Shown: positions 34,000 to 43,527 of the stretch, piece by piece | Numbering within the stretch: position 1 is the first letter of the stretch | How the letters are laid out: each line of letters begins with the position of its first letter | Source of the DNA: Cellulomonas sp. Leaf334 | Lineage (GTDB): Bacteria; Actinomycetota; Actinomycetes; Actinomycetales; Cellulomonadaceae | NCBI RefSeq assembly: GCF_001424195.1 | Contig: NZ_LMOO01000001.1 | Location: forward strand, 1 to 64,000 | Length of the DNA stretch: 64,000 nt | Direction of reading: 5' to 3' | Translations under genes and position numbers: made by a program | Notes under the pieces: model-generated | The model's input: only the letters and a program-made list of their open reading frames with translations | Databases searched by the model: none | What the model was told of the DNA's origin: nothing

Positions 34000-34884
34000 G
34001 TGCGACGAGTGCAGGGCCGTGCCCTGGTGGCCGGTCTGGCGACCGCACTGCTGGCCCTTGCCGGGTGCAGCGAACCGGTCTCGGAGCCGGCTGCGGTGAC
34101 CGTGTCGGGGGAGCCCGGCGAGGCGCCGACGATCACGTACGTCACCCCGCTGCAGGTGGACAAGACCCGGACCGAGCAGATCTGGCCGGGCACGGGGGAC
34201 CAGCTCGTCGAGGGTGCGCCGGTGCTCATCGACTTCCGGCTGGAGGATGCGACGGACGCGACCCTGGTCAAGGAGAGCTACTCGACCAACCCGACCGCGA
34301 TGCTCCTGACCGAGGAGGACCTCGGCACGGACCTGTACGAGACGCTGCGCGGCCAGCAGGTGGGCGCCCGGATGCTCCAGGTCAGCCCTGGCAGCGGTGC
34401 GGGTGCGACGGACTACCCGACGGTCACGGTGGTCGACGTGCTGCCCACCCGCGCGGACGGCGAGGTCAAGCCGCCGCGGGCCGACCTGCCCGCGGTCACG
34501 CTGGATGCGTCCGGCGCACCGACGATCACGCCCACGGGCACCGAGCCGCCGACGTCGCTCGTCGCGCAGCCGCTGATCCGCGGGAGCGGTGAGCAGGTGG
34601 CGGCGACCGACGTGGTGACCGTCCAGTACACGGGGTTCGCGTGGACGACGGGCGAGGCGTTCGACTCGACGTGGACGCACGGGCTGCCGGTGTCGTTCTC
34701 GCTGCAGGACGTGCAGGCGTGGGCCGAAGGTCTGGTCGACCAGCCGGTCGGCAGCCAGGTGATGCTTGTCGTCCCGCCCACGTACGCCCTGGGCGTCACC
34801 GAGAGCGAGGAGCTGGCCGGTCAGACGGTCGTCTTCGTGGTCGACATCCTCGCGACCGGGCACCCGGAGCAGGCGGCCGGCTAG
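34000..34884 (+). CDS. FKBP-type peptidyl-prolyl isomerase lipoprotein
   Basis: A 294-residue secreted lipoprotein. A type II signal ends in the lipobox LALAGC, so Cys 23 would be lipidated. Residues about 195-285 are an FKBP domain (VTVQYTGFAWTTGEAFDST, EGLVDQPVGSQVMLVVPP). The stretch 40-150 looks like a diverged second FKBP unit (GAPVLIDFRLEDATDA, LRGQQVGARMLQVSP). It would act outside the membrane on exported proteins. GGAGG stands 6 bases before the GTG. It shares the bases CTAG with the convergent next stop. Confidence 0.87.
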   Translation: MRRVQGRALVAGLATALLALAGCSEPVSEPAAVTVSGEPGEAPTITYVTPLQVDKTRTEQIWPGTGDQLVEGAPVLIDFRLEDATDATLVKESYSTNPTAMLLTEEDLGTDLYETLRGQQVGARMLQVSPGSGAGATDYPTVTVVDVLPTRADGEVKPPRADLPAVTLDASGAPTITPTGTEPPTSLVAQPLIRGSGEQVAATDVVTVQYTGFAWTTGEAFDSTWTHGLPVSFSLQDVQAWAEGLVDQPVGSQVMLVVPPTYALGVTESEELAGQTVVFVVDILATGHPEQAAG

Positions 34885-35528
34885 CGGGAGGGGAGCACGG
34901 CCTCGATCGTCGCGACGTCGTCCGCGTCGCCCTCGACCCGGACGTCCGCCGCGGCACCCCGCCCGAGCAGGTACAGGACGAGCTCGCCCGTGTCGCCGCG
35001 GACGATGACGGTGCCGTGGTCGGCCTTCGGTGCCCGCAGGTGGTGCCGGATCCCGTCGTCCCGGACCAGCACCACGCCGACGGGGACCGGGCGCAGCCGT
35101 CCGGAAGCGGCGCGCGGCAGGTGCGACCACAGCGCCTCCACGAGTCCGGCGTCGAGCTCGCGTGCGGGGACCGGACCGGCGCCCCGGCGGACGTCCTCGG
35201 TGTGCACGAAGAACTCGACCACGTTCGCGGACTCCCCGACCCACGAGGCGGGGTGCCAGCGGGCGGGCCGGTCGGCGACCCGCGCCACCAGGTCCCGGTA
35301 GGCGCCCTCGGTCGCGGCCTGGTCGGCGAGCCTCGTGATGGCGGCCTCGGCGCGGTCCGAGAGGGCAGGGACGGCGATGCCCGCGCTCACCATCGGTGAG
35401 CGCTCCCGCAGCACGACGTGCGCGGCGAGGTGGCGCGCCTGCCAGCCCTCGCAGAGGGTGGGTGCGTCGGGCGTCACGTCCAGGAGGGCCTGCGCCAGCT
35501 GCGCGCGCTCGATCTCGTGCCAGGTCAT
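34881..35528 (-). CDS. TIGR03085-type metal-binding protein (DinB/MDMPI fold)
   Basis: A 215-residue protein resembling the TIGR03085 family, related to mycothiol-dependent maleylpyruvate isomerase. LCEGWQARHLAAHVVLRERSP contains the His of the metal-binding helix bundle, and NVVEFFVHTEDVRRG gives the His-x-x-Asp pair. The C-terminal 60 residues form the small alpha/beta domain (GTVIVRGDTGELVLYLLGR). No reaction is established. The ATG at 35528 is used. It is divergent from the ABC exporter genes. Confidence 0.78.
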   Translation of the reverse strand: MTWHEIERAQLAQALLDVTPDAPTLCEGWQARHLAAHVVLRERSPMVSAGIAVPALSDRAEAAITRLADQAATEGAYRDLVARVADRPARWHPASWVGESANVVEFFVHTEDVRRGAGPVPARELDAGLVEALWSHLPRAASGRLRPVPVGVVLVRDDGIRHHLRAPKADHGTVIVRGDTGELVLYLLGRGAAADVRVEGDADDVATIEAVLPSR

Positions 35529-35643
35529 GACCGCAGGATCCCATGCGTTCCCGTGGCCTGCGGCCCGACGGAGGTGCGGGTAAGCGCTCGCACCCACATG
35601 AGAGAATGAGGAGAACCCCACGAGCTCCACGGAAGGTCCTGTC

Positions 35644-37524
35644 GTGCCCACGCGAGACGAGTCGCCCCGGTCGATGGCGCTCACCGGTTCCGTGCCCCGC
35701 CGCGCGGTCCAGCTGCTCGGTCGAGGGCTGCGCTCGCATCCCCGCACGTACGCGCTGGCCATCGGGACGTCCGCGCTGTTCGGCGCCCTCACCGTAGGGG
35801 TCAGCCGGGTCCTCGGTGCCGTGACCGACCAGGTCGTCGTCCCCGCGCTGGCCGGCTCCAGCGAGGCCCGGGACCGCATCTGGCTCGCCGGGGGCGCGAT
35901 CGCGCTGGTCGCCGTGACGCTCGCCCTGACGGTTGCCGCGCGCCGGATGTCCGCGGGCCGGGGGTTCGCGCTGATCCAGGAGGACCACCGCACCGCCGTC
36001 ACCCGCCAGTACCTGCGGCTGCCGATGTCGTGGCACCGCGAGCACCCGACGGGCCAGCTGCTCTCGAACGCGAGCGCGGACGTGGAGGCGGCGACGTCGA
36101 TCTTCAACCCGCTGCCGTTCGCGATCGGCGTCGTCGTGATGATGGTCGTCGCGACCGTCGAGCTGGTGCGCACCGACATCTGGCTGGCGCTCGCCGCGCT
36201 GGTCGTCCTGCCGCTCGCGGTCATCGCGAACGTCGTGTTCCAGAACCGGATGTCGCCCGCGGCGATCCGTGCGCAGCAGCTGCGCGCCGAGGTCGCGGAC
36301 ATCGCGCACGAGAGCTTCGAGGCCGCGGTCCTCGTCACGTCGTTGGGCACGGAGGCGCGCGAGGAGGCCCGGTTCGCCGAGCGGGCCACGCAGCTGCGCC
36401 ACGCGAACGTCCGCGTCGGGGTGGTGCGTGCCTTGTTCGACCCGGTCATCGACCTGCTGCCGAGCCTCGGGACCCTGCTCGTCCTGGTCGTCGGGACCGT
36501 GCAGATCAGCGAGGGCCGGGTCGGCACCGGCGACGTCGTCGCCGCGGCCTACCTGCTGACCCTGCTGGCGGTGCCCGTGCGGGCGTTCGGCTGGGTGCTC
36601 GGTGAGCTGCCGCGCGCGCTCGTAGGCTACGACCGCATCGCCCGGGTGGTCGACTCGCACGGTGCGCTGAGCGTCGGGAGCGCCCCGTGGACGCCCGTCG
36701 GTGGCGCGCGGGTGGAGCTGCGGGACGTGGGTCGTTCCGTGGCGCTGCCCGGCGGCGGGGAGCTGGAGCTCCTGCACGGTGTCGACCTCGACGTGCCCGC
36801 CGGACGCACGATCGCGGTGGTCGGGCCGACGGGCGCCGGCAAGACGACGCTCGTCTCCCTGGTGAGCAGGCTGTACGACCCCTCCCACGGCTCGGTCCAC
36901 GTCGACGGGCTCGACCTGCGGGACGTCCGACCGGCCGACGTCGCGCGCCACGTCGCGCTGGTCGCGCAGTCGACGTTCGTGTTCGAGGACACGGTGCGCT
37001 CCAACGTGACGCTGGCCGACGAGGGCCAACCGGGGTCGCCCGACGACGACGCCGTGTGGGAGGCCCTGCGCCTGGCCCGGGTCGAGGACGTCGTGCGTGC
37101 CCTGCCCGGCGGCCTGGACGCGCCCCTCGGCGAGCGGGGAGCCAACCTGTCGGGCGGCCAGCGCCAGCGCCTCGCGCTCGCCCGCGCACTGGTCCGGCGC
37201 CCGGCCGTCCTCGTGCTCGACGACGCGACCTCCGCCGTCGACCCCCGCATCGAGCAGGCGATCCTGCGCGGTCTGCGCGGCGACGGCACGTCGACCAGCC
37301 CGACGGTGCTGCTCGTCGCGTACCGGATGTCGTCCGTCCTGCTGGCCGACGAGGTCGTGCACATCGACGGCGGCCGCATCGTCGACCGCGGCACGCACGA
37401 CCAGCTCCTCGCCCGCGACCCCGGCTACCGCGAGCTCGCGACCGCGTACGAGCAGGAGACCGCGCGCCGCGTGGCCGAGGCCGCGGACGAGGCCGCTCTC
37501 GAGGTCGTGGAGGACCTGGCATGA
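35644..37524 (+). CDS. ABC exporter subunit with degenerate ATP site
   Basis: A 626-residue half-transporter: six membrane helices (about 30-330) then a nucleotide-binding domain. Walker A GPTGAGKTT is at 394-402 and the signature LSGGQ at 502-506 is canonical. Walker B is VLDDAT, with Asp 527 in place of the catalytic Glu, and the H-loop reads VAYRMSS, with Tyr 560 in place of His. It overlaps the partner gene by four bases. This is the non-hydrolysing half of a heterodimeric exporter such as TM287/288; the substrate is unknown. The start is GTG at 35644 after GGAAGG. Confidence 0.9.
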   Translation: MPTRDESPRSMALTGSVPRRAVQLLGRGLRSHPRTYALAIGTSALFGALTVGVSRVLGAVTDQVVVPALAGSSEARDRIWLAGGAIALVAVTLALTVAARRMSAGRGFALIQEDHRTAVTRQYLRLPMSWHREHPTGQLLSNASADVEAATSIFNPLPFAIGVVVMMVVATVELVRTDIWLALAALVVLPLAVIANVVFQNRMSPAAIRAQQLRAEVADIAHESFEAAVLVTSLGTEAREEARFAERATQLRHANVRVGVVRALFDPVIDLLPSLGTLLVLVVGTVQISEGRVGTGDVVAAAYLLTLLAVPVRAFGWVLGELPRALVGYDRIARVVDSHGALSVGSAPWTPVGGARVELRDVGRSVALPGGGELELLHGVDLDVPAGRTIAVVGPTGAGKTTLVSLVSRLYDPSHGSVHVDGLDLRDVRPADVARHVALVAQSTFVFEDTVRSNVTLADEGQPGSPDDDAVWEALRLARVEDVVRALPGGLDAPLGERGANLSGGQRQRLALARALVRRPAVLVLDDATSAVDPRIEQAILRGLRGDGTSTSPTVLLVAYRMSSVLLADEVVHIDGGRIVDRGTHDQLLARDPGYRELATAYEQETARRVAEAADEAALEVVEDLA

Positions 37525-39338
37525 CCGAGCCGAAGGGCGGGCACCGGTTCGCGCCCGCCAGCACCCTGGGGGTGCTCGCGACGCTGCGCCGCGGCGTCCA
37601 GGTCTCCCCGCAGCTGCTGGTCGGCTGGCAGCTCACCGTCCTGCTGGCGGTGGTCGCGTCGATCGGGCGCGTGCTGGTGCCGATCGCCGTGCAGCAGACC
37701 GTCGACACGGGGATCCTCGCGGACGGCGGCCCGGACATCTCCCGGGTCGCGGCGCTCGCCGGTCTGGCCGCGATCGGTCTCGTGATCGCCGCGGTGTGCT
37801 CGGCCTACGTCAACGTGCGGCTGTTCCGGTCGAGCGAGAGCGGGCTGCTGGCGCTGCGCACCCGGGCGTTCCGGCACGTGCACGACCTGTCCGTGCTGAC
37901 GCAGAACACCGAGCGGCGGGGGTCGCTGGTCTCGCGCGTGACGTCCGACGTCGACACGATCTCGCTGTTCGTGCAGTGGGGCGGCATCATGCTGCTCGTC
38001 TCGGTGCTGCAGATCGGCGTGGCGACCGTGCTCATGGCGGTCTACTCCTGGCAGCTGACGCTCATCGTGTGGGCGGGCTTCGTGCCGCTGTTCATCCTCC
38101 TCCAGCCGCTGCAGAAGCGGGTGAACAGGCGGTACACCGCGGTGCGTGAGCGGGTCGGCGCCATGCTCGGCGCCATCTCGGAGGCCGTCGTCGGTGCCGA
38201 GACCATCCGGGCGTACGGGGTCGCCGAGCGCACGCAGCGCCGGATCGACGCCGCGGTCGCCGCGACCCGGGCGTCGATGGTGCGGGCGCAGAACCTGGTC
38301 GCGGCCGTGTTCTCCAGCGGGGTGCTCGTCGCGAACCTCGTCCTGGCGGTGGTCGTGGTCGCCGGGACGTACCTGGGCATCGCGGGGGAGATGTCGGTGG
38401 GCCGCCTCCTGGCCTTCCTCTTCCTCGTCCAGCTCTTCACCGGCCCCGTGCAGATGGCCACCGAGATCCTCAACGAGCTGCAGAACGCCGTCGCGGGGTG
38501 GCGTCGCGTGCTCGGGGTCCTGGAGACGCCGGTCGAGGTCGTCGACGCCGGCGCGGACGGCGTGCCCAGCCCGCGCGGCCCGGCGCACGTCGAGCTGCGG
38601 GGGGTGGACTTCTCCTACCCGGACGGCCCGCCGGTGCTGCGGGAGGTCGACGTCGCGATCCCCGCCGGCACGTCGGTCGCGGTCGTGGGTGCGACCGGGT
38701 CGGGCAAGACGACGATCGCCAAGCTGGTCGCGCGGTTCATGGACCCGACCGGCGGCTCCGTGCTGCTCGACGGGGTGGACCTGCGGGACATCCCCGTCGC
38801 CGACCTGCGACGCCGGGTGGTGCTCGTTCCCCAGGAGGGCTTCCTGTTCGACGGCACCCTCGCGCAGAACGTGGCCTACGGTCTGCGGCACGAGGACGGC
38901 ACGACCGCGGCGGACGACGACGACGAGCGGATCCGCGCGGCCATCGAGGCGCTCGGCCTGGACGGCTGGGTCGACGAGCTCGCCGACGGGCTCGACACAC
39001 CCGTCGGCCAGCGCGGCGAGTCCCTGTCGGCGGGAGAGCGGCAGCTGGTGGCGCTCGCGCGGGCCTACCTGGCCGAGGCGGACCTGCTGCTGCTCGACGA
39101 GGCGACCTCGGCGGTGGACCCGGCCACCGAGGTCCGGATCGCGCGCGCCCTGGACTCGCTCACGCGCGGTCGCAGCACCCTGACGATCGCGCACCGCCTG
39201 TCCACGGCGGAGGCCGCGGACACGGTGGTGGTGGTCGACGCGGGCCGCGTGGTCGAGGTCGGGCACCACGACGACCTCGTCGCACGCGACGGGCACTATG
39301 CGGCGATGCACGCCGCCTGGGTCTCGCAGACCCGCTGA
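37521..39338 (+). CDS. ABC exporter subunit with consensus ATP site
   Basis: A 605-residue half-transporter partner. Six membrane helices cover about 35-330. Walker [10 protein letters not shown] is at 390-398, Walker B LLLLDEAT has the catalytic Glu 527, and the H-loop IAHRLST has His 558. The signature is LSAGE at 502-506 instead of LSGGQ. These features complement those of the upstream subunit exactly. The ATG overlaps the upstream stop (ATGA). Drug, lipid or peptide export are all possible. Confidence 0.9.
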   Translation: MTEPKGGHRFAPASTLGVLATLRRGVQVSPQLLVGWQLTVLLAVVASIGRVLVPIAVQQTVDTGILADGGPDISRVAALAGLAAIGLVIAAVCSAYVNVRLFRSSESGLLALRTRAFRHVHDLSVLTQNTERRGSLVSRVTSDVDTISLFVQWGGIMLLVSVLQIGVATVLMAVYSWQLTLIVWAGFVPLFILLQPLQKRVNRRYTAVRERVGAMLGAISEAVVGAETIRAYGVAERTQRRIDAAVAATRASMVRAQNLVAAVFSSGVLVANLVLAVVVVAGTYLGIAGEMSVGRLLAFLFLVQLFTGPVQMATEILNELQNAVAGWRRVLGVLETPVEVVDAGADGVPSPRGPAHVELRGVDFSYPDGPPVLREVDVAIPAGTSVAVVGATGSGKTTIAKLVARFMDPTGGSVLLDGVDLRDIPVADLRRRVVLVPQEGFLFDGTLAQNVAYGLRHEDGTTAADDDDERIRAAIEALGLDGWVDELADGLDTPVGQRGESLSAGERQLVALARAYLAEADLLLLDEATSAVDPATEVRIARALDSLTRGRSTLTIAHRLSTAEAADTVVVVDAGRVVEVGHHDDLVARDGHYAAMHAAWVSQTR

Positions 39339-39346
39339 CGCCTGGT

Positions 39347-39366
39347 GGGACGGGTCCTTCCCGCCC
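39347..39366 (+). terminator. Weak hairpin after the ABC exporter
   Basis: GGG-A-CGGG pairs with CCCGCCC around a TCCTT loop, a 7-pair stem with one bulged base, in the 52-base gap before hisI. No T run follows, so termination is uncertain. Confidence 0.35.
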
Positions 39367-39390
39367 GTGGCTGCGTGGCAGGATCGGTCC

Positions 39391-39789
39391 GTGTCTTCCA
39401 GCCCCGCACCGACCCTCGACCCCGCAGTCGCCGAGCTCCTCACGCACGACGACCACGGCCTGGTGGCGGCGATCGTGCAGCAGCACGACTCGCGCGAGGT
39501 CCTCATGCTCGGCTGGATGGACGACGAGGCGCTGCGCCGCACGCTGACCACCGGCCGCGTCGTGTTCTGGAGCCGGTCGCGCCAGGAGTACTGGCGCAAG
39601 GGCGACACGTCCGGTCACGCCCAGTACGTGAAGTCCGTCAGCATCGACTGCGACGGCGACGCGCTGCTCGTCGAGGTCGACCAGGTGGGTGCCGCCTGCC
39701 ACACGGGTGCCCGCACGTGCTTCGACGCGGGCGGACCGCTCCCGGCCGCCGTCGGCTCCCGCCCGAACGAGAACGAAGGATCGTCATGA
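39391..39789 (+). CDS. hisI: Phosphoribosyl-AMP cyclohydrolase
   Basis: A 132-residue HisI enzyme for the third step of histidine synthesis. [33 protein letters not shown] and CHTGARTCF carry the zinc and metal ligands of the family. No HisE domain is fused. The GTG at 39391 fits the usual length, with CAGGAT 6 bases upstream resembling the local leaderless -10. It overlaps trpE by four bases (ATGA), linking histidine and tryptophan synthesis as in mycobacteria. Confidence 0.93.
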   Translation: MSSSPAPTLDPAVAELLTHDDHGLVAAIVQQHDSREVLMLGWMDDEALRRTLTTGRVVFWSRSRQEYWRKGDTSGHAQYVKSVSIDCDGDALLVEVDQVGAACHTGARTCFDAGGPLPAAVGSRPNENEGSS

Positions 39790-41354
39790 CCGCCCAGACT
39801 GTGCCCACGGACGTCGCTGCGGCGGAGGTTCCCTGGGGCGCGACGTGGCCGTCGCTGGACGTGTTCCGCGGTCTGGCCCGGGACCGCCGGGTCATCCCGG
39901 TCGTGCGTCGGCTCCTCGCCGACGACGTCACGCCCGTCGGCCTGTACCGCACGCTCGCGGCGGGTCGCCCGGGCACGTTCATCCTCGAGTCCGCCGAGGC
40001 CGCCGGGAGCTGGGACCGATACTCGTTCGTCGGGGTGCGCTCCCGCGCGACCCTGACCGTGCGCGACGGGTCGGCCGTCTGGGTCGGTGACGTCCCCGTC
40101 GGCGTCCCCACCGACGGGGATGCCCTGGACGTGCTCGAGCGCACGCTCGACGCGCTCCGCACGCCGGCGGTCGCCGGGCTGCCGCCGCTGACCAGCGGGC
40201 TCGTCGGCGCCCTGGGCTGGGACATCGTGCGGCACTGGGAGCCGACGCTTCCGGCGAACGCCCCGGACGAGCTCGGCGTCCCCGAGCTGACGCTCCTGCT
40301 GGCCACCGACCTGGCCGTGGTCGACCACCACGACGGGTCGGTGTGGCTGGTCGCCAACGCCATCAACTTCGACGACACCGACGAGCGGGTCGACGACGCG
40401 CACGCCGACGCGGTCGCCCGGATCGAGGCCATGGAGGCGGCGCTGCTGCAGCCGGCCGAGTCCGCGGTCGCGGTCCTCGCGGACGTCGCCGAACCCGAGC
40501 TGGCGTTCCGGTCCACGCGCCAGGAGTTCGAGGACGCGGTGCGCACCGGCCAGGAGGCCATCCGCGACGGCGACGTGTTCCAGGTGGTCCTCTCGCAGCG
40601 CCTGGACCTCGACTGCCCCGCGGAGCCGATCGACGTCTACCGCGTGCTCCGCACCGTCAACCCGAGCCCGTACATGTACTACCTGCAGCTGCAGGACGCC
40701 GACGGTCGCGACTTCGCCGTCGTCGGATCGAGCCCCGAGACCCTGGTGAAGGTGACGTCGGGGCGCGTCGTGACGTTCCCCATCGCCGGCTCGCGCCCTC
40801 GTGGTGCGACGCCCGACGAGGACCGCCGGCTGCAGGACGAGGTGCTCGCCGACCCGAAGGAGCGGGCGGAGCACATCATGCTGGTCGACCTGTCCCGCAA
40901 CGACCTGGTCAAGGTGTGCGAGCCGGCCAGCGTCGAGGTCGTCGAGTTCATGGCGGTCAAGAAGTACTCCCACATCATGCACATCTGCTCGACCGTCGTG
41001 GGTCGCCTGCGCGAGGGCGCGACCGCCCTCCAGACGCTCGTCGCGACCTTCCCCGCCGGGACTCTCTCCGGTGCACCCAAGCCGCGCGCGATCGCGCTCA
41101 TCGACGAGATCGAGCCCGCCCGCCGCGGCATCTACGGCGGCACCGTCGGCTACTTCGACTTCGCGGGTGACATGGACATGGCCATCGCCATCCGCACGGC
41201 GCTCATCCGCGACGGGCGGGCGAGCGTCCAGGCGGGCGGCGGCATCGTCGCGGACTCCGTGCCCGCGCTGGAGTACGAGGAGTCGCGCAACAAGGCGGCC
41301 GCGGCCGTCCGGGCCGTGCAGATCGCGTCCCGGCTGCGCCGAGCGGGCGCGTGA
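39786..41354 (+). CDS. trpE: Anthranilate synthase component I
   Basis: A 522-residue chorismate-utilising enzyme that makes anthranilate with TrpG glutamine amidotransferase. The N-terminal half holds the feedback segment ([19 protein letters not shown] includes LLES-type tryptophan contacts). The C-terminal domain has [26 protein letters not shown] and [15 protein letters not shown] [13 protein letters not shown]. No trpG or trpD lies in this window. It overlaps hisI (ATGA) and the next gene (GTGA). Confidence 0.95.
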   Translation: MTAQTVPTDVAAAEVPWGATWPSLDVFRGLARDRRVIPVVRRLLADDVTPVGLYRTLAAGRPGTFILESAEAAGSWDRYSFVGVRSRATLTVRDGSAVWVGDVPVGVPTDGDALDVLERTLDALRTPAVAGLPPLTSGLVGALGWDIVRHWEPTLPANAPDELGVPELTLLLATDLAVVDHHDGSVWLVANAINFDDTDERVDDAHADAVARIEAMEAALLQPAESAVAVLADVAEPELAFRSTRQEFEDAVRTGQEAIRDGDVFQVVLSQRLDLDCPAEPIDVYRVLRTVNPSPYMYYLQLQDADGRDFAVVGSSPETLVKVTSGRVVTFPIAGSRPRGATPDEDRRLQDEVLADPKERAEHIMLVDLSRNDLVKVCEPASVEVVEFMAVKKYSHIMHICSTVVGRLREGATALQTLVATFPAGTLSGAPKPRAIALIDEIEPARRGIYGGTVGYFDFAGDMDMAIAIRTALIRDGRASVQAGGGIVADSVPALEYEESRNKAAAAVRAVQIASRLRRAGA

Positions 41355-41947
41355 CGGTCCCGCAGCCGGTCGACCGTCGCCGTCCGGGCCGAGGTCGCGC
41401 GGCGGGCGTGCTGCTCGTCCTGGCGGGCGTGACGGCGGTCGTCGCGGTGCCCACCTGGTTCACGACGACGGGCACCACCGCTCTGCAGGGCGTGGTGACC
41501 GTGGAGGTGACCGGCACCCAGGCTGCCCCCGCGGTCCTCGCGGCCGCGGTCGCGGTCCTCGCGGCCGTCGCGGCCGTCGGGCTGGTCGGTCGGGTGGGCC
41601 GCTGGGTGGTGGCCGTGGTGGTGGTGGCGTGCGGCGTGCTCGTCGCGGCCACGGCGCTCGCCGTCACGGCGGACCCGGTCGCCGCGGTGACACCCGTGGT
41701 CGCCGCCGAAACGGGGGTGGGCACCCTCGCCGGACCGGTGGTGACGAGCGTCTGGCCGTGGGTCGCGGTCGGCGTCGGGGTCCTCGACGTCGTGGCCGGC
41801 GTCTGGTTCGTGCGCGCCTCGCGGGCGTGGTCCGGGCCCTCGCAGCGGCACGAGCCCGCGCCGGGTGGTGCCGCCGCGCCCCCTTCCGGCGAGCCCGACG
41901 AACGGTCCGACTGGGACGCGCTCAGCCGCGGTGACGACCCGTCCTGA
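41351..41947 (+). CDS. Trp-region conserved membrane protein
   Basis: A 198-residue protein of the Trp biosynthesis-associated membrane family (TIGR02234 type). It has four hydrophobic segments, starting with GVLLVLAGVTAVVAVPTWF and ending with VTSVWPWVAVGVGVLDVVAGVWFV, and a short cytoplasmic tail. Its role is unknown; the family occurs next to trpE or trpC in actinomycetes. It starts at GTG overlapping the trpE stop. Confidence 0.85.
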   Translation: MTVPQPVDRRRPGRGRAAGVLLVLAGVTAVVAVPTWFTTTGTTALQGVVTVEVTGTQAAPAVLAAAVAVLAAVAAVGLVGRVGRWVVAVVVVACGVLVAATALAVTADPVAAVTPVVAAETGVGTLAGPVVTSVWPWVAVGVGVLDVVAGVWFVRASRAWSGPSQRHEPAPGGAAAPPSGEPDERSDWDALSRGDDPS

Positions 41948-41987
41948 CGTGCGGCGGCACGTGCCTGGCCGCGTCGGGAGGGTCGGA

Positions 41988-41993
41988 TAGGGT
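41988..41993 (+). promoter_or_regulatory. Candidate -10 (TAGGGT) for the small membrane gene
   Basis: TAGGGT lies 34 bases before the ATG at 42028, giving a leader of about 27 bases. It marks a likely new transcription start within the trp cluster. Confidence 0.4.
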
Positions 41994-42027
41994 GAGCGCA
42001 GAACCGAGCACGAAGGGCACCCCACTG

Positions 42028-42333
42028 ATGGCTGACAACACCCTCGCGCACCGCGCGCAGAACGCCACGACGACCGAGACGATGCACCTGCCGCCGACCG
42101 CGGCCCCGACCAACCACGGGAAGACGCTCGCGGCCTGGGTCACCACGTACTCGGTCGTGATCGCCTTCACCATCGCGGGTCTCGGCGTCCTGTTCGCCAT
42201 GGTCTGGCTGTTCTGGGTCGGCATGGCGCTCGTCGTGGCCGGTCTGGTCGCCGGCAAGGTGCTGCAGGCCTCCGGGCACGGCCAGGGCGGCGACAAGACG
42301 CGTGCCCGCCAGGCACGCACCGGCGGGCACTGA
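42028..42333 (+). CDS. Small HGxxPAAW-like membrane protein
   Basis: A 101-residue protein with two membrane helices (VVIAFTIAGLGVLFAMVWLF, GMALVVAGLVAGKVL) and a basic tail. Just before the first helix is NHGKTLAAW at 29-37. This matches the actinomycete HGxxPAAW motif family except that the Pro is Leu. The function is unknown. I use the ATG at 42028; a GTG at 41992 would add 12 residues but overlaps the -10-like TAGGGT. Confidence 0.75.
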   Translation: MADNTLAHRAQNATTTETMHLPPTAAPTNHGKTLAAWVTTYSVVIAFTIAGLGVLFAMVWLFWVGMALVVAGLVAGKVLQASGHGQGGDKTRARQARTGGH

Positions 42334-42391
42334 CCCGCACCAGCTCGACCGCCGCCCGGACCGGGTGAGCGCACGCGACCGAGGAGGACCG

Positions 42392-42949
42392 ATGTCGACC
42401 CCCAACGAGCCGCAGAACCCGTACGGGAGCGGGGATCCACAGGATCCGAGCAGAGCGCCGCAGGACCCGAGCGGGGCCCCGCAGTACCCCGCCGCCCCGC
42501 CGCCGTACCCGCAGGAGCCTGCCGCTCCGTCGTACCCGGGCGCCGGCGGTGCGCCGCAGTACCCCGGCGCCGCGGCACCGCAGTACCCGTCCGCCGCGCC
42601 GTACGGCTCGGCTCCCGGCGGGTACCCCCAGCCGGGGCCGGGCTACGGTGCCGTGTACCCGAAGAACAGCCTGGCCGTGTGGTCGCTGGTGCTGGGCATC
42701 GTGTCCTTCGTGCTCTCGTGCGGGCTGCTGACCGGCATCCCGGCGGTGATCGTCGGCAACAACGCCAAGAAGGCGGTCGCGCGCGGCGAGGCGAACAACG
42801 GCGGCATGGCGACGGCCGGGATCATCCTCGGCTGGATCGCCATCGTGCTCTCGGTGCTCGGCGGCATCCTGTTCGCCATCCTTCTCGCCACCGGCGGGTG
42901 GGCGGCATTCATGGACGGCTGGAATGAGTCCTACGACTCGAGCTACTGA
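42392..42949 (+). CDS. DUF4190 membrane protein with Pro/Tyr-rich N-terminus
   Basis: A 185-residue protein. Residues 1-88 are low-complexity with repeated PQYP, PSYPG and AAP units. The rest is a DUF4190 domain of two membrane helices (LAVWSLVLGIVSFVLSCGLL and AGIILGWIAIVLSVLGGI) joined by the conserved NNAKKAVARGEANNGGMATAG loop. No function is known; Pro-rich tails like this often sit in envelope or division-site proteins. GAGGAGG precedes the ATG. Its end overlaps the next gene by 26 bases. Confidence 0.85.
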   Translation: MSTPNEPQNPYGSGDPQDPSRAPQDPSGAPQYPAAPPPYPQEPAAPSYPGAGGAPQYPGAAAPQYPSAAPYGSAPGGYPQPGPGYGAVYPKNSLAVWSLVLGIVSFVLSCGLLTGIPAVIVGNNAKKAVARGEANNGGMATAGIILGWIAIVLSVLGGILFAILLATGGWAAFMDGWNESYDSSY

Positions 42950-43394
42950 CGCCCCCGACGGCCCGCTCACGTCCGACGCACCCGCGTCGGACGGGGCGGG
43001 CCGTCGTGCGTCGCTGACCGCTCCGCTGGTCACCGGTGGCGTCGTGGTGCTCGCGACCACCCTGCTCGCCGTGCGGGACCCGCACGTCACCGGGAGCTAC
43101 GGCGCCTGCCCGCTGTACCTGCTCACCGGCCTGTGGTGCCCGGCGTGCGGTGGGCTGCGCGCTACGCACGACCTGGCGAACGGCGATCTCGTCGGGGCCT
43201 GGTCGATGAACCCCCTGTGGGTGCTCGCGGTACCGGTCGTGGTCGTGCTGTGGGGCCGCTGGGTCGCCCGCGCGTCGCAGGGGCGTCGCGCCAGGCCGGC
43301 ACCGGCGTGGCTGGCCTGGGCCGCGCTGGTGGTGGTCGTCGGGTTCGGGGTGCTGCGCAACGTCCCGGCACTGGCCCCGTGGGTGCTGCCGTGA
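42924..43394 (+). CDS. DUF2752 family membrane protein
   Basis: A 156-residue membrane protein. [20 protein letters not shown] near the middle is the DUF2752 signature, with a Cys-Pro-x-Cys-Gly metal or disulfide-like motif and an Arg in the membrane boundary. Three hydrophobic segments are visible ([41 protein letters not shown]). No function is established. It overlaps the DUF4190 gene by 26 bases, so the pair is coupled. Confidence 0.82.
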   Translation: MSPTTRATDAPDGPLTSDAPASDGAGRRASLTAPLVTGGVVVLATTLLAVRDPHVTGSYGACPLYLLTGLWCPACGGLRATHDLANGDLVGAWSMNPLWVLAVPVVVVLWGRWVARASQGRRARPAPAWLAWAALVVVVGFGVLRNVPALAPWVLP

Positions 43395-43446
43395 CGCGGT
43401 CCGTCCCAGCCACCGACATGTGGTCGGGGTCACTCCTGGACCGTTC

Positions 43447-43452
43447 TACGAT
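43447..43452 (+). promoter_or_regulatory. Candidate -10 (TACGAT) for trpCBA-lgt
   Basis: TACGAT sits 75 bases before the trpC ATG in the 133-base gap after the DUF2752 gene. A separate promoter for trpCBA would fit the insertion of three unrelated genes after trpE. No clear -35, attenuator or Trp-rich leader is visible. Confidence 0.35.
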
Positions 43453-43527
43453 GGCTCACCGGACCGCCGCCACGATCCACGGCGAGCAGCAGGTCCGGAA
43501 CCGACCGGGGGAGAAGGTGAGTTCTCG

